From: a virus
DNA: 21,620 bases
IMG/VR virus record: IMGVR_UViG_3300042922_001072
Span: 1 to 21,620 of that record
Reading direction: 5' to 3' (one strand)
Shown: positions 15,904-21,620 of the stretch, piece by piece
Layout: the number at the start of each line of letters is the position of its first letter
Position numbering within the stretch: position 1 is the first letter of the stretch
Made by a program: the position numbers and the translations under genes
Notes under the pieces: model-generated
What the model saw: the letters and a program-made list of their open reading frames with translations, nothing else
Told to the model about the DNA's origin: nothing
Database searches by the model: none

Positions 15904-16204
15904 CTTTCGGCGCTCGCACGGATGGCGTGCTGTGCGACCCGCGGCTGCGTCGCTCCTGGCCTTCACGAATGAACGGCACCGCGCCGGGGAACGCGTCGAG
16001 AAGCGCGGCCGTGAGCGCGGCGTTCTCGGGGATGCCGTGGTATCCGACCCACCGGCCGACCTCCGGGTAGAGGATGTCGGGGCGGCCGCCGGCGAGCTGT
16101 CGGACCTCGTCGATGATCGGTTGCACGTCCCGCGTGTACTGGTTGCGGCCCATCGCCGCGCTGAGCGAGATGCTCAGCAGGACGTCGGGGTGTAGGCGGC
16201 TCAT
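15884..16204 (-). CDS. Hypothetical protein, accessory strand
   Basis: 106 residues, unrecognised. The N-terminus MSRLHPDVLLSISLSAAMGRN and the middle QPIIDEVRQLAGGRPDILYPEVGRWVGYHG look globular; AALTAALLDAFPGAVPFIREGQERR is a helix that ends in a basic stretch, and the last 20 residues are disordered and polar. The start overlaps the stop of the gene upstream by four bases (ATGA), so the two are one transcription unit. The stop is inside a hairpin loop. No known domain is visible; the compact form might be a small DNA-binding or inhibitory protein, but nothing proves it. Confidence 0.55.
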   Translation of the reverse strand: MSRLHPDVLLSISLSAAMGRNQYTRDVQPIIDEVRQLAGGRPDILYPEVGRWVGYHGIPENAALTAALLDAFPGAVPFIREGQERRSRGSHSTPSVRAPKEPPATS

Positions 16205-16470
16205 CGCTGGATGATGGCGAGCAGCTCGTGGCCCTCAGGGACCTTGCCACGCAGAGTCTCGATGTCGTCGGCCTCGATCTCCGTCGGCTCATCACGACGC
16301 GCGAACTGCCCGACCGTGAAAAACTCCGTCGTCCCGGGCTGGCGTCCCATGTGCGCCTGCGTCATCTCCCAACCGGGCGGCGCCTCGAGCTGCTCGTGAA
16401 TGGCGGCGATACCTTCACTACGCACCTCGCGCGTGCGCTTCTCGATGGGGCGGATCAGTCCGATGAACAT
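16201..16470 (-). CDS. Hypothetical protein, 89 residues
   Basis: 89 residues from the Met at 16470 (MFIGLIRPIEKRTREVRSEG). A longer frame runs upstream to 16563, but that part overlaps the zinc-ribbon gene and lacks protein-like character. TACGAT at 16483-16478 (minus) is a fair -10 lying just before this ATG, so a near-leaderless start is possible. The protein has basic helices at first, a WEMTQAHMGRQPGTTEFFTVGQF strand region, and an acidic end (TEIEADDIETLRGKVPEGHELLAIIQR). The end overlaps the next ATG. No family recognised. Confidence 0.55.
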   Translation of the reverse strand: MFIGLIRPIEKRTREVRSEGIAAIHEQLEAPPGWEMTQAHMGRQPGTTEFFTVGQFARRDEPTEIEADDIETLRGKVPEGHELLAIIQR

Positions 16471-16508
16471 GCGATCGATCGTACGTCCGGCCGCCGACGG
16501 CGACTGTC

Positions 16509-16646
16509 TTAGCGCGCGACTCGCGACCCGTCGCGGAGGAACAGGGTGCCGCAGGTGCAGCACTCGAGCCCGCGGGGATCATCGCGCAGCACCGTTCCGC
16601 AGCCCGGACAGGGCGGCTGCGCAGCGTCCTCGAGCGGGTCGATCAT
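16509..16646 (-). CDS. Small zinc-ribbon protein, 45 residues
   Basis: A 45-residue frame with two zinc knuckles: C-P-G-C-G (Cys13 and Cys16) and C-T-C-G (Cys30 and Cys32, with Cys29 beside), spaced as in rubredoxin-like and zinc-ribbon proteins. The segment between them is acidic and the end basic (RDGSRVAR). It would bind one zinc ion and could touch nucleic acid or polymerase. TACTCT at 16658-16653 (minus) lies exactly 12 to 7 bases before the A of ATG, which suggests leaderless transcription; no SD is visible. The gene is divergent from the DUF3263 gene 47 bases away. It heads the accessory minus-strand unit. Confidence 0.65.
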   Translation of the reverse strand: MIDPLEDAAQPPCPGCGTVLRDDPRGLECCTCGTLFLRDGSRVAR

Positions 16647-16652
16647 CCAGGC

Positions 16653-16658
16653 AGAGTA
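16653..16658 (-). promoter_or_regulatory. Candidate -10 of accessory operon
   Basis: TACTCT on the minus strand, 12 to 7 bases upstream of the zinc-ribbon ATG; matches the TAnnnT rule. No good -35 was found at 16-18 bases, so the call is modest. Confidence 0.4.
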
Positions 16659-16693
16659 GCTGCGATGTCGGTGGCACCTCGGAGACTGTCCAC

Positions 16694-17376
<683 letters not shown>

Positions 17377-17422
17377 AAGTCCAGGTCAAAGGGAAAAAGC
17401 GTCAGGTACTGACATGAATCAC

Positions 17423-17466
17423 AAGGCCCTCACCAGCAGCTCGGAAGAGCAGCAGGTGAGGGCCTT
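17423..17466. terminator. Hairpin upstream of DUF2188
   Basis: AAGGCCCTCACC (17423-17434) pairs perfectly with GGTGAGGGCCTT (17455-17466); the 20-base loop has a nested stem GCTC/GAGC around GGAA (17439-17450). It may end the leftward integrase transcript, end the frame stopping at 17376, or form part of the attachment site. It has no T-run of note. Confidence 0.55.
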
Positions 17467-17485
17467 GCCCACGTTCTGCCCACAT
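17466..17485 (+). repeat. Arm-type repeat pair, right
   Basis: TGCCCACGT (17466-17474) and TGCCCACAT (17477-17485), again 11 bases apart, in the same direction as the left pair. About 270 bases separate the pairs. Confidence 0.5.
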
Positions 17486-17530
17486 CCCGTGACGGCAGAC
17501 GATCCATCGCACTACGAGAGGAATGGACGA

Positions 17531-17755
17531 ATGGCCAAGGGTGACATCTCCACCTACAACGAAGACGGTCAGTGGAAGTCGAAGGTCGAGGGCAGCAGCC
17601 GTGCTGCCCACGTCGGCGGCACGAAGGCTGAGCAGCAGGCGACGGGGCGTCAGATGGCGCAGGAGCGCGGTGTCGAGCACACCGTCCGGAATCTGAACGG
17701 CCAGATCGGTACGAAGAACTCGTACGGTAACGATCCCGAGCGCTACAAGGGCTGA
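17531..17755 (+). CDS. DUF2188 protein
   Basis: 74 residues. The family pattern is plain: MAKGDISTYNEDGQWKSKVEG, then TKAEQQATGRQMAQERGVEHTVRNLNGQIGTKNSYGNDP. DUF2188 proteins are short alpha-beta proteins found in many bacteria and some mobile elements, with no settled function. An AGAGGA about eight bases upstream supports this ATG; a longer frame upstream runs across the hairpin and repeat pair and is not credible. It converges with the integrase gene (14 bases between stops) and probably is a cargo gene expressed from its own promoter near the attachment region. Confidence 0.85.
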   Translation: MAKGDISTYNEDGQWKSKVEGSSRAAHVGGTKAEQQATGRQMAQERGVEHTVRNLNGQIGTKNSYGNDPERYKG

Positions 17756-17769
17756 GCGGACGCGGGCGG

Positions 17770-18864
17770 CTAGCTGACGGCGGCCGCCCGCGCCTTGCTC
17801 ATAGCCACGGCGACCGCCTCGAGGTCGTCGTCGAAGAGGTCGGCGTAGACGTCGAGTGTCATCGCAGCGGACGCGTGCCCGAGCATTCGCTGCACCGCCT
17901 TCACGTTCGCGCCGGCGCTGATGGCGAGCGATGCGGCGGTGTGGCGCAGGTCATGCGGCGTGATCGTGGGGAACGATCGGTCGGCGGTCTGGGCGGCACG
18001 TACTGCGCGCACGAACCATCCCGTCGCGCCGTGTGACCGCGGGATGGGTGCGACTCCGGGGCCGAGGACGAAGGCGTCGCGGCTCTTGCCCTCGCAGAGG
18101 CGGGCGAGCTCCGGAATCAGGAAGACGGGCATGGCGACCTCGCGGCGGTCGCCGGTCTTCGGCGTGCCGATCTCCCATTGCCCCTTGACCCACACGGCGT
18201 TGTCCTCGACGAGGAGTCGGCGCCGGAGCATGTCGAGGTGGCGGACGCGGAGGCCGATCGCCTCGCCCCATCGCAGGCCGGAATACGCGAGCAGGCGGAT
18301 GACGGTGTCGTAGGGCTCTGCGTGCCGCGCGAGCACCTCGACCTGCTCGTGGGTGAGGTACCGCTGCGGCTTCTTCGTCTTCGGCGGTAGCTGAAGGCCC
18401 TTGGCGGGATTCGACAGGATGATGCGGTCGCGCTCGGCGATGGCGAGGACGCTCGACAGTACGAAGACGGCCCGGCGGACGGTTTGCGACGCGAGGTCGC
18501 GGTGCAGCTCGGCGACCCAGTCCTCGATCTCGGATGGGCGGATGCTGGCTGCGCCTCGGGTGCCCCATCGAGGCTCGACGTGCACGCGCCAGGCGGTCTC
18601 CATCACGTTTTGAGATGAGGGCTTCAGGCCGGCGAGGCGGCCGCGCTTCCATTGCTCGGCGAATGCGGCGATGGTCTTCTTCCCCTCGGAGGGGTCGAGG
18701 TACTGGCCGCTCGCCTTCGAGATCGTCGTCGACGCGAGAAACAGCTCGGCTTCGCGCTTCGTCTTGAATCCGCGCTTGTCGGTCTGCGCGCCGTTCGGCT
18801 TCCGGTAGCGGACTCGGTACCGCTTGCCCTTCGCGGTCTCGTAGGGCGCGATCGTGCCGGCCAT
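17770..18864 (-). CDS. int: Tyrosine integrase
   Basis: 364 residues. It catalyses attP-attB recombination. The N-terminal 60 residues (RYRVRYRKPNGAQTDKRGFKTKREAE) look like an AP2-type arm-binding domain, residues 65-155 like the SAM-like core-binding domain, and 170-350 the catalytic domain. All active-site residues are present: Arg198 (GLRWGEA), Lys236 (TPKTGDRR), His304 and Arg307 (HDLRHTA), His330 (LGHASAAMT) and the nucleophile Tyr340 (VYADLF). The ATG is one base after the stop of the peptidase gene (TGACATG), so repressor, peptidase and integrase appear to be one operon: integrase would be made with the repressor when lysogeny is chosen. A start without SD agrees with coupling. Confidence 0.95.
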   Translation of the reverse strand: MAGTIAPYETAKGKRYRVRYRKPNGAQTDKRGFKTKREAELFLASTTISKASGQYLDPSEGKKTIAAFAEQWKRGRLAGLKPSSQNVMETAWRVHVEPRWGTRGAASIRPSEIEDWVAELHRDLASQTVRRAVFVLSSVLAIAERDRIILSNPAKGLQLPPKTKKPQRYLTHEQVEVLARHAEPYDTVIRLLAYSGLRWGEAIGLRVRHLDMLRRRLLVEDNAVWVKGQWEIGTPKTGDRREVAMPVFLIPELARLCEGKSRDAFVLGPGVAPIPRSHGATGWFVRAVRAAQTADRSFPTITPHDLRHTAASLAISAGANVKAVQRMLGHASAAMTLDVYADLFDDDLEAVAVAMSKARAAAVS

Positions 18865-18865
18865 G

Positions 18866-19309
18866 TCAGGCGCTGTCCGCGAGGTGGTGCCGACCGATCC
18901 ATTGCCCGACGCCCATCTTGGCGCGGACGTAGGTCACGCCGCGGAGCTTGACGAGGCAGTTCTGCATCCAGAGGTTCAGGACGTGGACGCTCACTCCGAA
19001 GTGCTCGGCGATGTCGTACTGGTGCAAGCCCTGCTGCTCGAGGGCGGCGTAGGTGGCCGGGTCGATGAGGAGGCGCGCGGCGTACTCATCGGCTTGGTCC
19101 TCGGCGCGAGGGTCGTTCTCGCAGCGGTGGCCGTGATGTGCGTGGCCGAGTTCGTGCGCGATGGTGAACACCTGCTCGTCGGGGGACTGGCGCAGCTCGA
19201 AGTAGACCTCGCGCTCGTCCTCGTACCACTCGCCGAGCACGCCCGGTTCGAGCCGTGCTCCGTGGACGGAGATCCCGAGCTGTGCGGCGAATCGCAGTAT
19301 CTCTTTCAT
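18866..19309 (-). CDS. ImmA/IrrE-type zinc metallopeptidase
   Basis: 147 residues from the ATG at 19309, which has AGGAGG five bases upstream; another ATG at 19333 overlaps the repressor stop but has no SD. The site H-E-L-G-H (52-56) followed by A-H-H-G-H, and E-x-x-A-x-x-Y-A-A-R-L-L (Glu70 as third zinc ligand), is the ImmA/IrrE (M78) signature. The C-terminal part after 90 has an HTH-like pattern (GLHQYDIAEHFGVSVHVLNLW). In ICEBs1 the related ImmA cuts the ImmR repressor to start excision; here it lies directly after the repressor gene, so the same job is likely. Other members may serve as toxins, but the position between repressor and integrase favours the induction switch. Confidence 0.85.
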   Translation of the reverse strand: MKEILRFAAQLGISVHGARLEPGVLGEWYEDEREVYFELRQSPDEQVFTIAHELGHAHHGHRCENDPRAEDQADEYAARLLIDPATYAALEQQGLHQYDIAEHFGVSVHVLNLWMQNCLVKLRGVTYVRAKMGVGQWIGRHHLADSA

Positions 19310-19329
19310 CGGGACCTCCTCCCCTCGGA

Positions 19330-19818
19330 TCATTCGGCGTGCGGCGCCTCGTCCGCTTTGGTCGTGCCCTTGCGTGCCGCGGTGCGCTGCTTCGCTGGCG
19401 GCTGCTTCACGCCCGGCTCATCCTCACCCGAGGCTCCGACACCGAACCGTCCCTCGATGACGTTGCCGGGTCGGGGTCGCGGATCGACGTCGCGCACGAG
19501 GTAGACAGTGCGCCCATCGGCGCCGCTCACCACCTCGTAGTCCGGAACGAGTCGGCCCTCGTAGTCGGACGCGTCGATCAGTCGCACGCGCGCGAGCATC
19601 TCGTCGGGCGTCAGCTCGAAGCACTTGGCGGCGACCTCGAAGTCGTTCAGCGTGAAGACGGCTTCGTTTCGCAGCCGCGTGGCGACGTAGTTGAGGGACT
19701 TGTCCATCATCGTCGCGAGCTCGCTGACGGTAAGTCCGCGCTTGCGGCGCTGCTGCTCGAGGTAGGCGGAGAACGCCTGCGACAGGCGCAGAGGCTTCCC
19801 TTGAGATCCAGAGGGCAT
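19330..19818 (-). CDS. Immunity repressor (XRE-type)
   Basis: 162 residues with an N-terminal helix-turn-helix (about 15-75: EQQRRKRGLTVSELATMMDKSLNYVATRLR, then FTLNDFEVAAKCFELTPDEML). The middle (85-125) is a short domain of strands and the C-terminus is basic and disordered (KQPPAKQRTAARK). It is divergent from the Cro-like gene, with which it shares the NYV-x-x-R ... F-x-L-x-x-x-E-x-A-A pattern, so both may bind the same operators. The ATG has no SD, and TACACT lies exactly 12-7 bases before it, which suggests a leaderless message. It should hold down the early promoter and be inactivated through the peptidase downstream. The role is inferred from position and fold. Confidence 0.82.
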   Translation of the reverse strand: MPSGSQGKPLRLSQAFSAYLEQQRRKRGLTVSELATMMDKSLNYVATRLRNEAVFTLNDFEVAAKCFELTPDEMLARVRLIDASDYEGRLVPDYEVVSGADGRTVYLVRDVDPRPRPGNVIEGRFGVGASGEDEPGVKQPPAKQRTAARKGTTKADEAPHAE

Positions 19819-19854
19819 GGGGAGAGTGTACTTCTATGGGTAGCCGCTGCGCAT
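19819..19854 (-). promoter_or_regulatory. Repressor promoter with weak operator (O1)
   Basis: Minus strand: -10 TACACT (19830-19825) 12-7 bases before the repressor ATG; at 17 bases further the -35 would be TGCGCA (3 of 6 match). Within the spacer is ATGGGT-N7-GCGCAT (19836-19854, plus strand), the same repeat as O2 with an imperfect right half. Self-regulation of the repressor is inferred. Confidence 0.5.
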
Positions 19855-19860
19855 CCGTGG

Positions 19861-19896
19861 TTGCAAAGTAACTGAGATGGGTTTACGGTACCCATA
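19861..19896 (+). promoter_or_regulatory. Early promoter with operator (O2), leaderless
   Basis: -35 TTGCAA (19861-19866), 17 bases, -10 TACGGT (19884-19889), then ACCCAT and the ATG at 19896. The A of ATG is the expected transcription start. ATGGGT (19877-19882) and ACCCAT (19890-19895) form an inverted repeat with 7 bases between, covering the -10. Its centre is 41 bases from that of O1, close to four helical turns. Confidence 0.75.
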
Positions 19897-20132
19897 TGAG
19901 TAGCGAACCGGGATGGTGGCAGCGCATCGCCGAAGGCGTGCGCGTGGAGCTCGTGAGACAGCGGCTCGATCAGGGACAGCTCGCCACGGCCATCGGCCGA
20001 AGCAGAAACTACGTCTCCCTCAGAGTGAACGGTAAGGCGCCGTTCAAGCTCGATGAGGCCGAGGCGGCGGCGGACTTCCTGGGCAAGGACCTGGAAGCGC
20101 TCGCGGCCCAGGGTGCCGAGGTGGCCCGCTGA
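19896..20132 (+). CDS. Cro-like HTH protein
   Basis: 78 residues, first gene of the rightward early operon, apparently translated from a leaderless message. The HTH (about 10-65: GVRVELVRQRLDQGQLATAIGRSRNYVSLRVNG, then FKLDEAEAAADFLG) is similar to that of the divergent repressor gene, so the pair may be old duplicates. Size (no extra domain) and position are those of Cro: it would bind the same operators and favour lytic growth. The next ATG overlaps its stop by one base. The unusually short header of nine residues before the first helix is consistent with a DNA-binding domain only. Confidence 0.78.
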   Translation: MSSEPGWWQRIAEGVRVELVRQRLDQGQLATAIGRSRNYVSLRVNGKAPFKLDEAEAAADFLGKDLEALAAQGAEVAR

Positions 20133-20377
20133 TGGGCAACGTCACCGCGATCAGAAACACTCCCGCTCCGGCGGTCGAGTGGCTGTCGCCGGCGCAGGTC
20201 TGCGAGCTGCTGCCGGGGATGACCGAGGAGATCCTGACGAAGCGCCGCAAGAAGCGCCTGGACCCTCCCTACTTCAAGCCCACCGGCGACAGCGGCAGGG
20301 TCGTGCTCTACGACCGCGCCGACATCATCGCCTGGGTGAACGCGCACCGCGTCGAGACCCGGACCGGTGCAGCATGA
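20132..20377 (+). CDS. MerR/excisionase-like HTH protein (RDF candidate)
   Basis: 81 residues. After a short tail there is W-L-S-P-A-Q-V-C-E-L-L-P-G, a linker EEILTKRRKKRL, and Y-F-K-P...V-L-Y-D-R-A-D-I-I-A-W-V-N-A-H-R, the pattern of winged-helix MerR-like proteins (HTH_17 or AlpA/Xis type). Recombination directionality factors and phage activators both have this form. Being in the early operon, away from integrase but repressed with the lytic genes, fits an excisionase that is made only on induction; a replication or transcription role remains open. Overlaps both neighbours (TGATG before, ATGA after). Confidence 0.65.
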   Translation: MGNVTAIRNTPAPAVEWLSPAQVCELLPGMTEEILTKRRKKRLDPPYFKPTGDSGRVVLYDRADIIAWVNAHRVETRTGAA

Positions 20378-21171
20378 GCGCCGTCGTGACCCTCCTGTCG
20401 GAGGGGGAGGCGCAGCGTCTCACGCAGCGGATCCAGCTCACCGCGTCGTCTGTCCGCGACGGCCTGTTCAAGCTGCGCAACCTCGTCGACGAGGCGCGCG
20501 ACTCGAACGTATGGCAGGTCATGGGCTTCGCGTCCTGGACTGCCTACCTCGCCGACACCCTGGGCGCCGAACCGATGCGCCTCGGCCGCGATGAGCGGCA
20601 GGAGCTGGTCGGCTACCTCGCAGGCGAGGGGCTCAGCACCCGCGCGATCGCGCCGATCGTCGGCGTCGCGCACAAGACCGTCGCCCGCGACCTCGCACCT
20701 GTGTCAAATGACACACCTGACTCCGACGCTTCCCCCGCGTCGGACCCCGCCGTGGCCGCGCCCGTCGCGTCCCCCACGTCCGCAGACGCGGCCACGGTTC
20801 CCCCGAAGATCCAGGGCCTCGACGGGAAGCAGTACACGCGCCCCGAGCCGAAGCTCGACGACTTCCACGACATCCCGGACACCCCCATCGTCGACGTCGA
20901 CTGGAAGCCGTACGACCCGCCCGTCGCGCCCGTCGACCCGGCCGCCGAGCTCGTCACAGCGGAGACCGAGTCGAAGGCCATCGGCCGCGCGCTAGTCGCG
21001 ATGTCGTCGATGGCCTCCGCCGCGCACCGCGAGCGAGTCGTCTCGCACTGGTGGCCGCTCGGCAACGACGCCGTCCCGCCCGACGTCCGGAAGCTCTTCG
21101 CCCCGCGGTCGCTCCGCGACATCGCCACGCACCTCATGCAACTCGCCGACGAACTGGAGGCCTCGCTGTGA
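20374..21171 (+). CDS. HTH DNA-binding early protein
   Basis: 265 residues from an ATG overlapping the previous stop. The first part (about 10-65) is helical with W-x-x-M-G-F-x-S-W-x-x-Y, a pattern I know from actinobacterial phage and plasmid DNA-binding proteins. An HTH is visible at 86-107 (GLSTRAIAPIVGVAHKTVARD). A Pro/Ala/Ser/Asp linker (109-145) leads to IQGLDGKQYTRPEP (146-159), a common phrase in these proteins, and a helical end (about 195-265) with RSLRDIATHLMQLADELEASL. Possibly a replication or partition-like protein acting on early DNA; no enzymatic motif is present. The stop overlaps the next GTG by four bases. Confidence 0.6.
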   Translation: MSAVVTLLSEGEAQRLTQRIQLTASSVRDGLFKLRNLVDEARDSNVWQVMGFASWTAYLADTLGAEPMRLGRDERQELVGYLAGEGLSTRAIAPIVGVAHKTVARDLAPVSNDTPDSDASPASDPAVAAPVASPTSADAATVPPKIQGLDGKQYTRPEPKLDDFHDIPDTPIVDVDWKPYDPPVAPVDPAAELVTAETESKAIGRALVAMSSMASAAHRERVVSHWWPLGNDAVPPDVRKLFAPRSLRDIATHLMQLADELEASL

Positions 21172-21620
21172 CCTACACCGACACCATCGCCCGCGTCTAC
21201 CGCGAGACCGTCGCCTCGTACGGACCCGAGGGAATCAACAGACCCGAGGCCATCGAGTCCGCGACCGCGACGCTGATGATCGAAGTCCGCGCCGGCCGCC
21301 TCGAGCTGAACATCGAGTCCGCCATCCGCGCCGAGCTTCACAAGGCCGACGAGTACGACGGCCGCGTCGCCGACGCCATCATCGAGCGCGCCGCCTACGG
21401 CACCGAGCCGCTCACCGACGACGACATGAACGTGATCGTCACCCTCGGCCGCGGCCTCCGGAAGTCCTGGCGCGACGTCTCGCCCGCGGACCTAGAGCAG
21501 ATGAACGAGATCCGCTACGAGAACTACCGCAAGGTGCGGAGCTCCTTCGAGAAGTTCAACCAGGCCGTCGGCCGCATCCGCGTCGTCGTCCTCGAGCACG
21601 GCACCGTCGGCGCCGCGTAC
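21168..21620 (+). CDS. Early protein of unknown function, cut by the window edge
   Basis: At least 151 codons without stop, starting at a GTG in a GTGA overlap with the HTH gene. The N-terminus is VTYTDTIARVYRETVASYG, then helices (ESATATLMIEVRAGRLELNIES, RAELHKADEYDGRVADAIIERAA) and LTDDDMNVIVTLGRGLRKSWRD. Helical, highly charged and rich in Arg/Glu. No known domain is seen; frequent in early regions of actinophages as a hypothetical protein. The right end is missing. Confidence 0.6.
   Translation, partial: MTYTDTIARVYRETVASYGPEGINRPEAIESATATLMIEVRAGRLELNIESAIRAELHKADEYDGRVADAIIERAAYGTEPLTDDDMNVIVTLGRGLRKSWRDVSPADLEQMNEIRYENYRKVRSSFEKFNQAVGRIRVVVLEHGTVGAAY

Noticed and set aside
18044-18049. 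Further ATGGGT in the integrase gene as a fourth operator
   Set aside because: The partner half-site is missing at the required 7-base distance.

Overview
The window is a 21.6 kb piece of a temperate tailed phage with siphovirus-type genes, infecting a high-GC actinobacterium. Codons almost always end in G or C. Two small genes belong to families known mainly or widely from Actinobacteria (DUF3263, DUF2188). Several starts look leaderless, which is common in Actinobacteria. Gene order and protein flavour resemble phages of Microbacterium and relatives; that host guess is from memory and no database was searched.

Layout. Positions 15-14228 (+) are a packed late operon with many 1-, 4- or 8-base start/stop overlaps: head-tail connector, head stopper, gp10-like protein, tail terminator, major tail protein with a C-terminal Ig-like domain, a tail chaperone pair joined by a -1 frameshift, a 953-residue tape measure, distal tail and baseplate proteins, a VanY-type M15 endolysin, three membrane proteins including the holin, and then a second tail-fibre group (repeat protein, BNR-like propeller, terminal adhesin-like protein). 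A 12-bp bidirectional hairpin ends this unit. Positions 16646-14286 (-) are an accessory strand: zinc ribbon, two unknown proteins, a hairpin, two tiny one-helix membrane proteins and an EpsG/Wzy-type polysaccharide polymerase. Next come DUF3263 (+), a strong terminator, and about 560 bases with the features of an attP region, then DUF2188 (+).

Lysogeny module: 19818-17770 (-) encodes an XRE repressor, an ImmA/IrrE-like metallopeptidase and a tyrosine integrase, apparently one operon. Divergent from it, 19896-21620 (+) is the early operon: Cro-like protein, MerR/excisionase-like HTH protein, a larger HTH protein, and an unknown protein cut by the window edge.

Regulation. The early promoter is leaderless (-35 TTGCAA, 17 bp, -10 TACGGT, then ACCCAT and ATG) and overlaps an inverted repeat ATGGGT-N7-ACCCAT. 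Nearly the same promoter/operator recurs 2.8 kb away beside attP (minus strand, 17134-17099), where it would make only a short transcript. A weaker operator lies in the repressor promoter. Integrase and candidate attP sit in the middle, with structural genes on one side and early genes on the other. This is the virion (unintegrated) gene order, not the order of a prophage bounded by attL and attR.

Most unusual items: the duplicated immunity promoter beside attP, the attP region carrying what looks like an orphan 3' coding end, and the EpsG-type polymerase with two micro membrane proteins, a probable surface-polysaccharide (lysogenic conversion) cargo.
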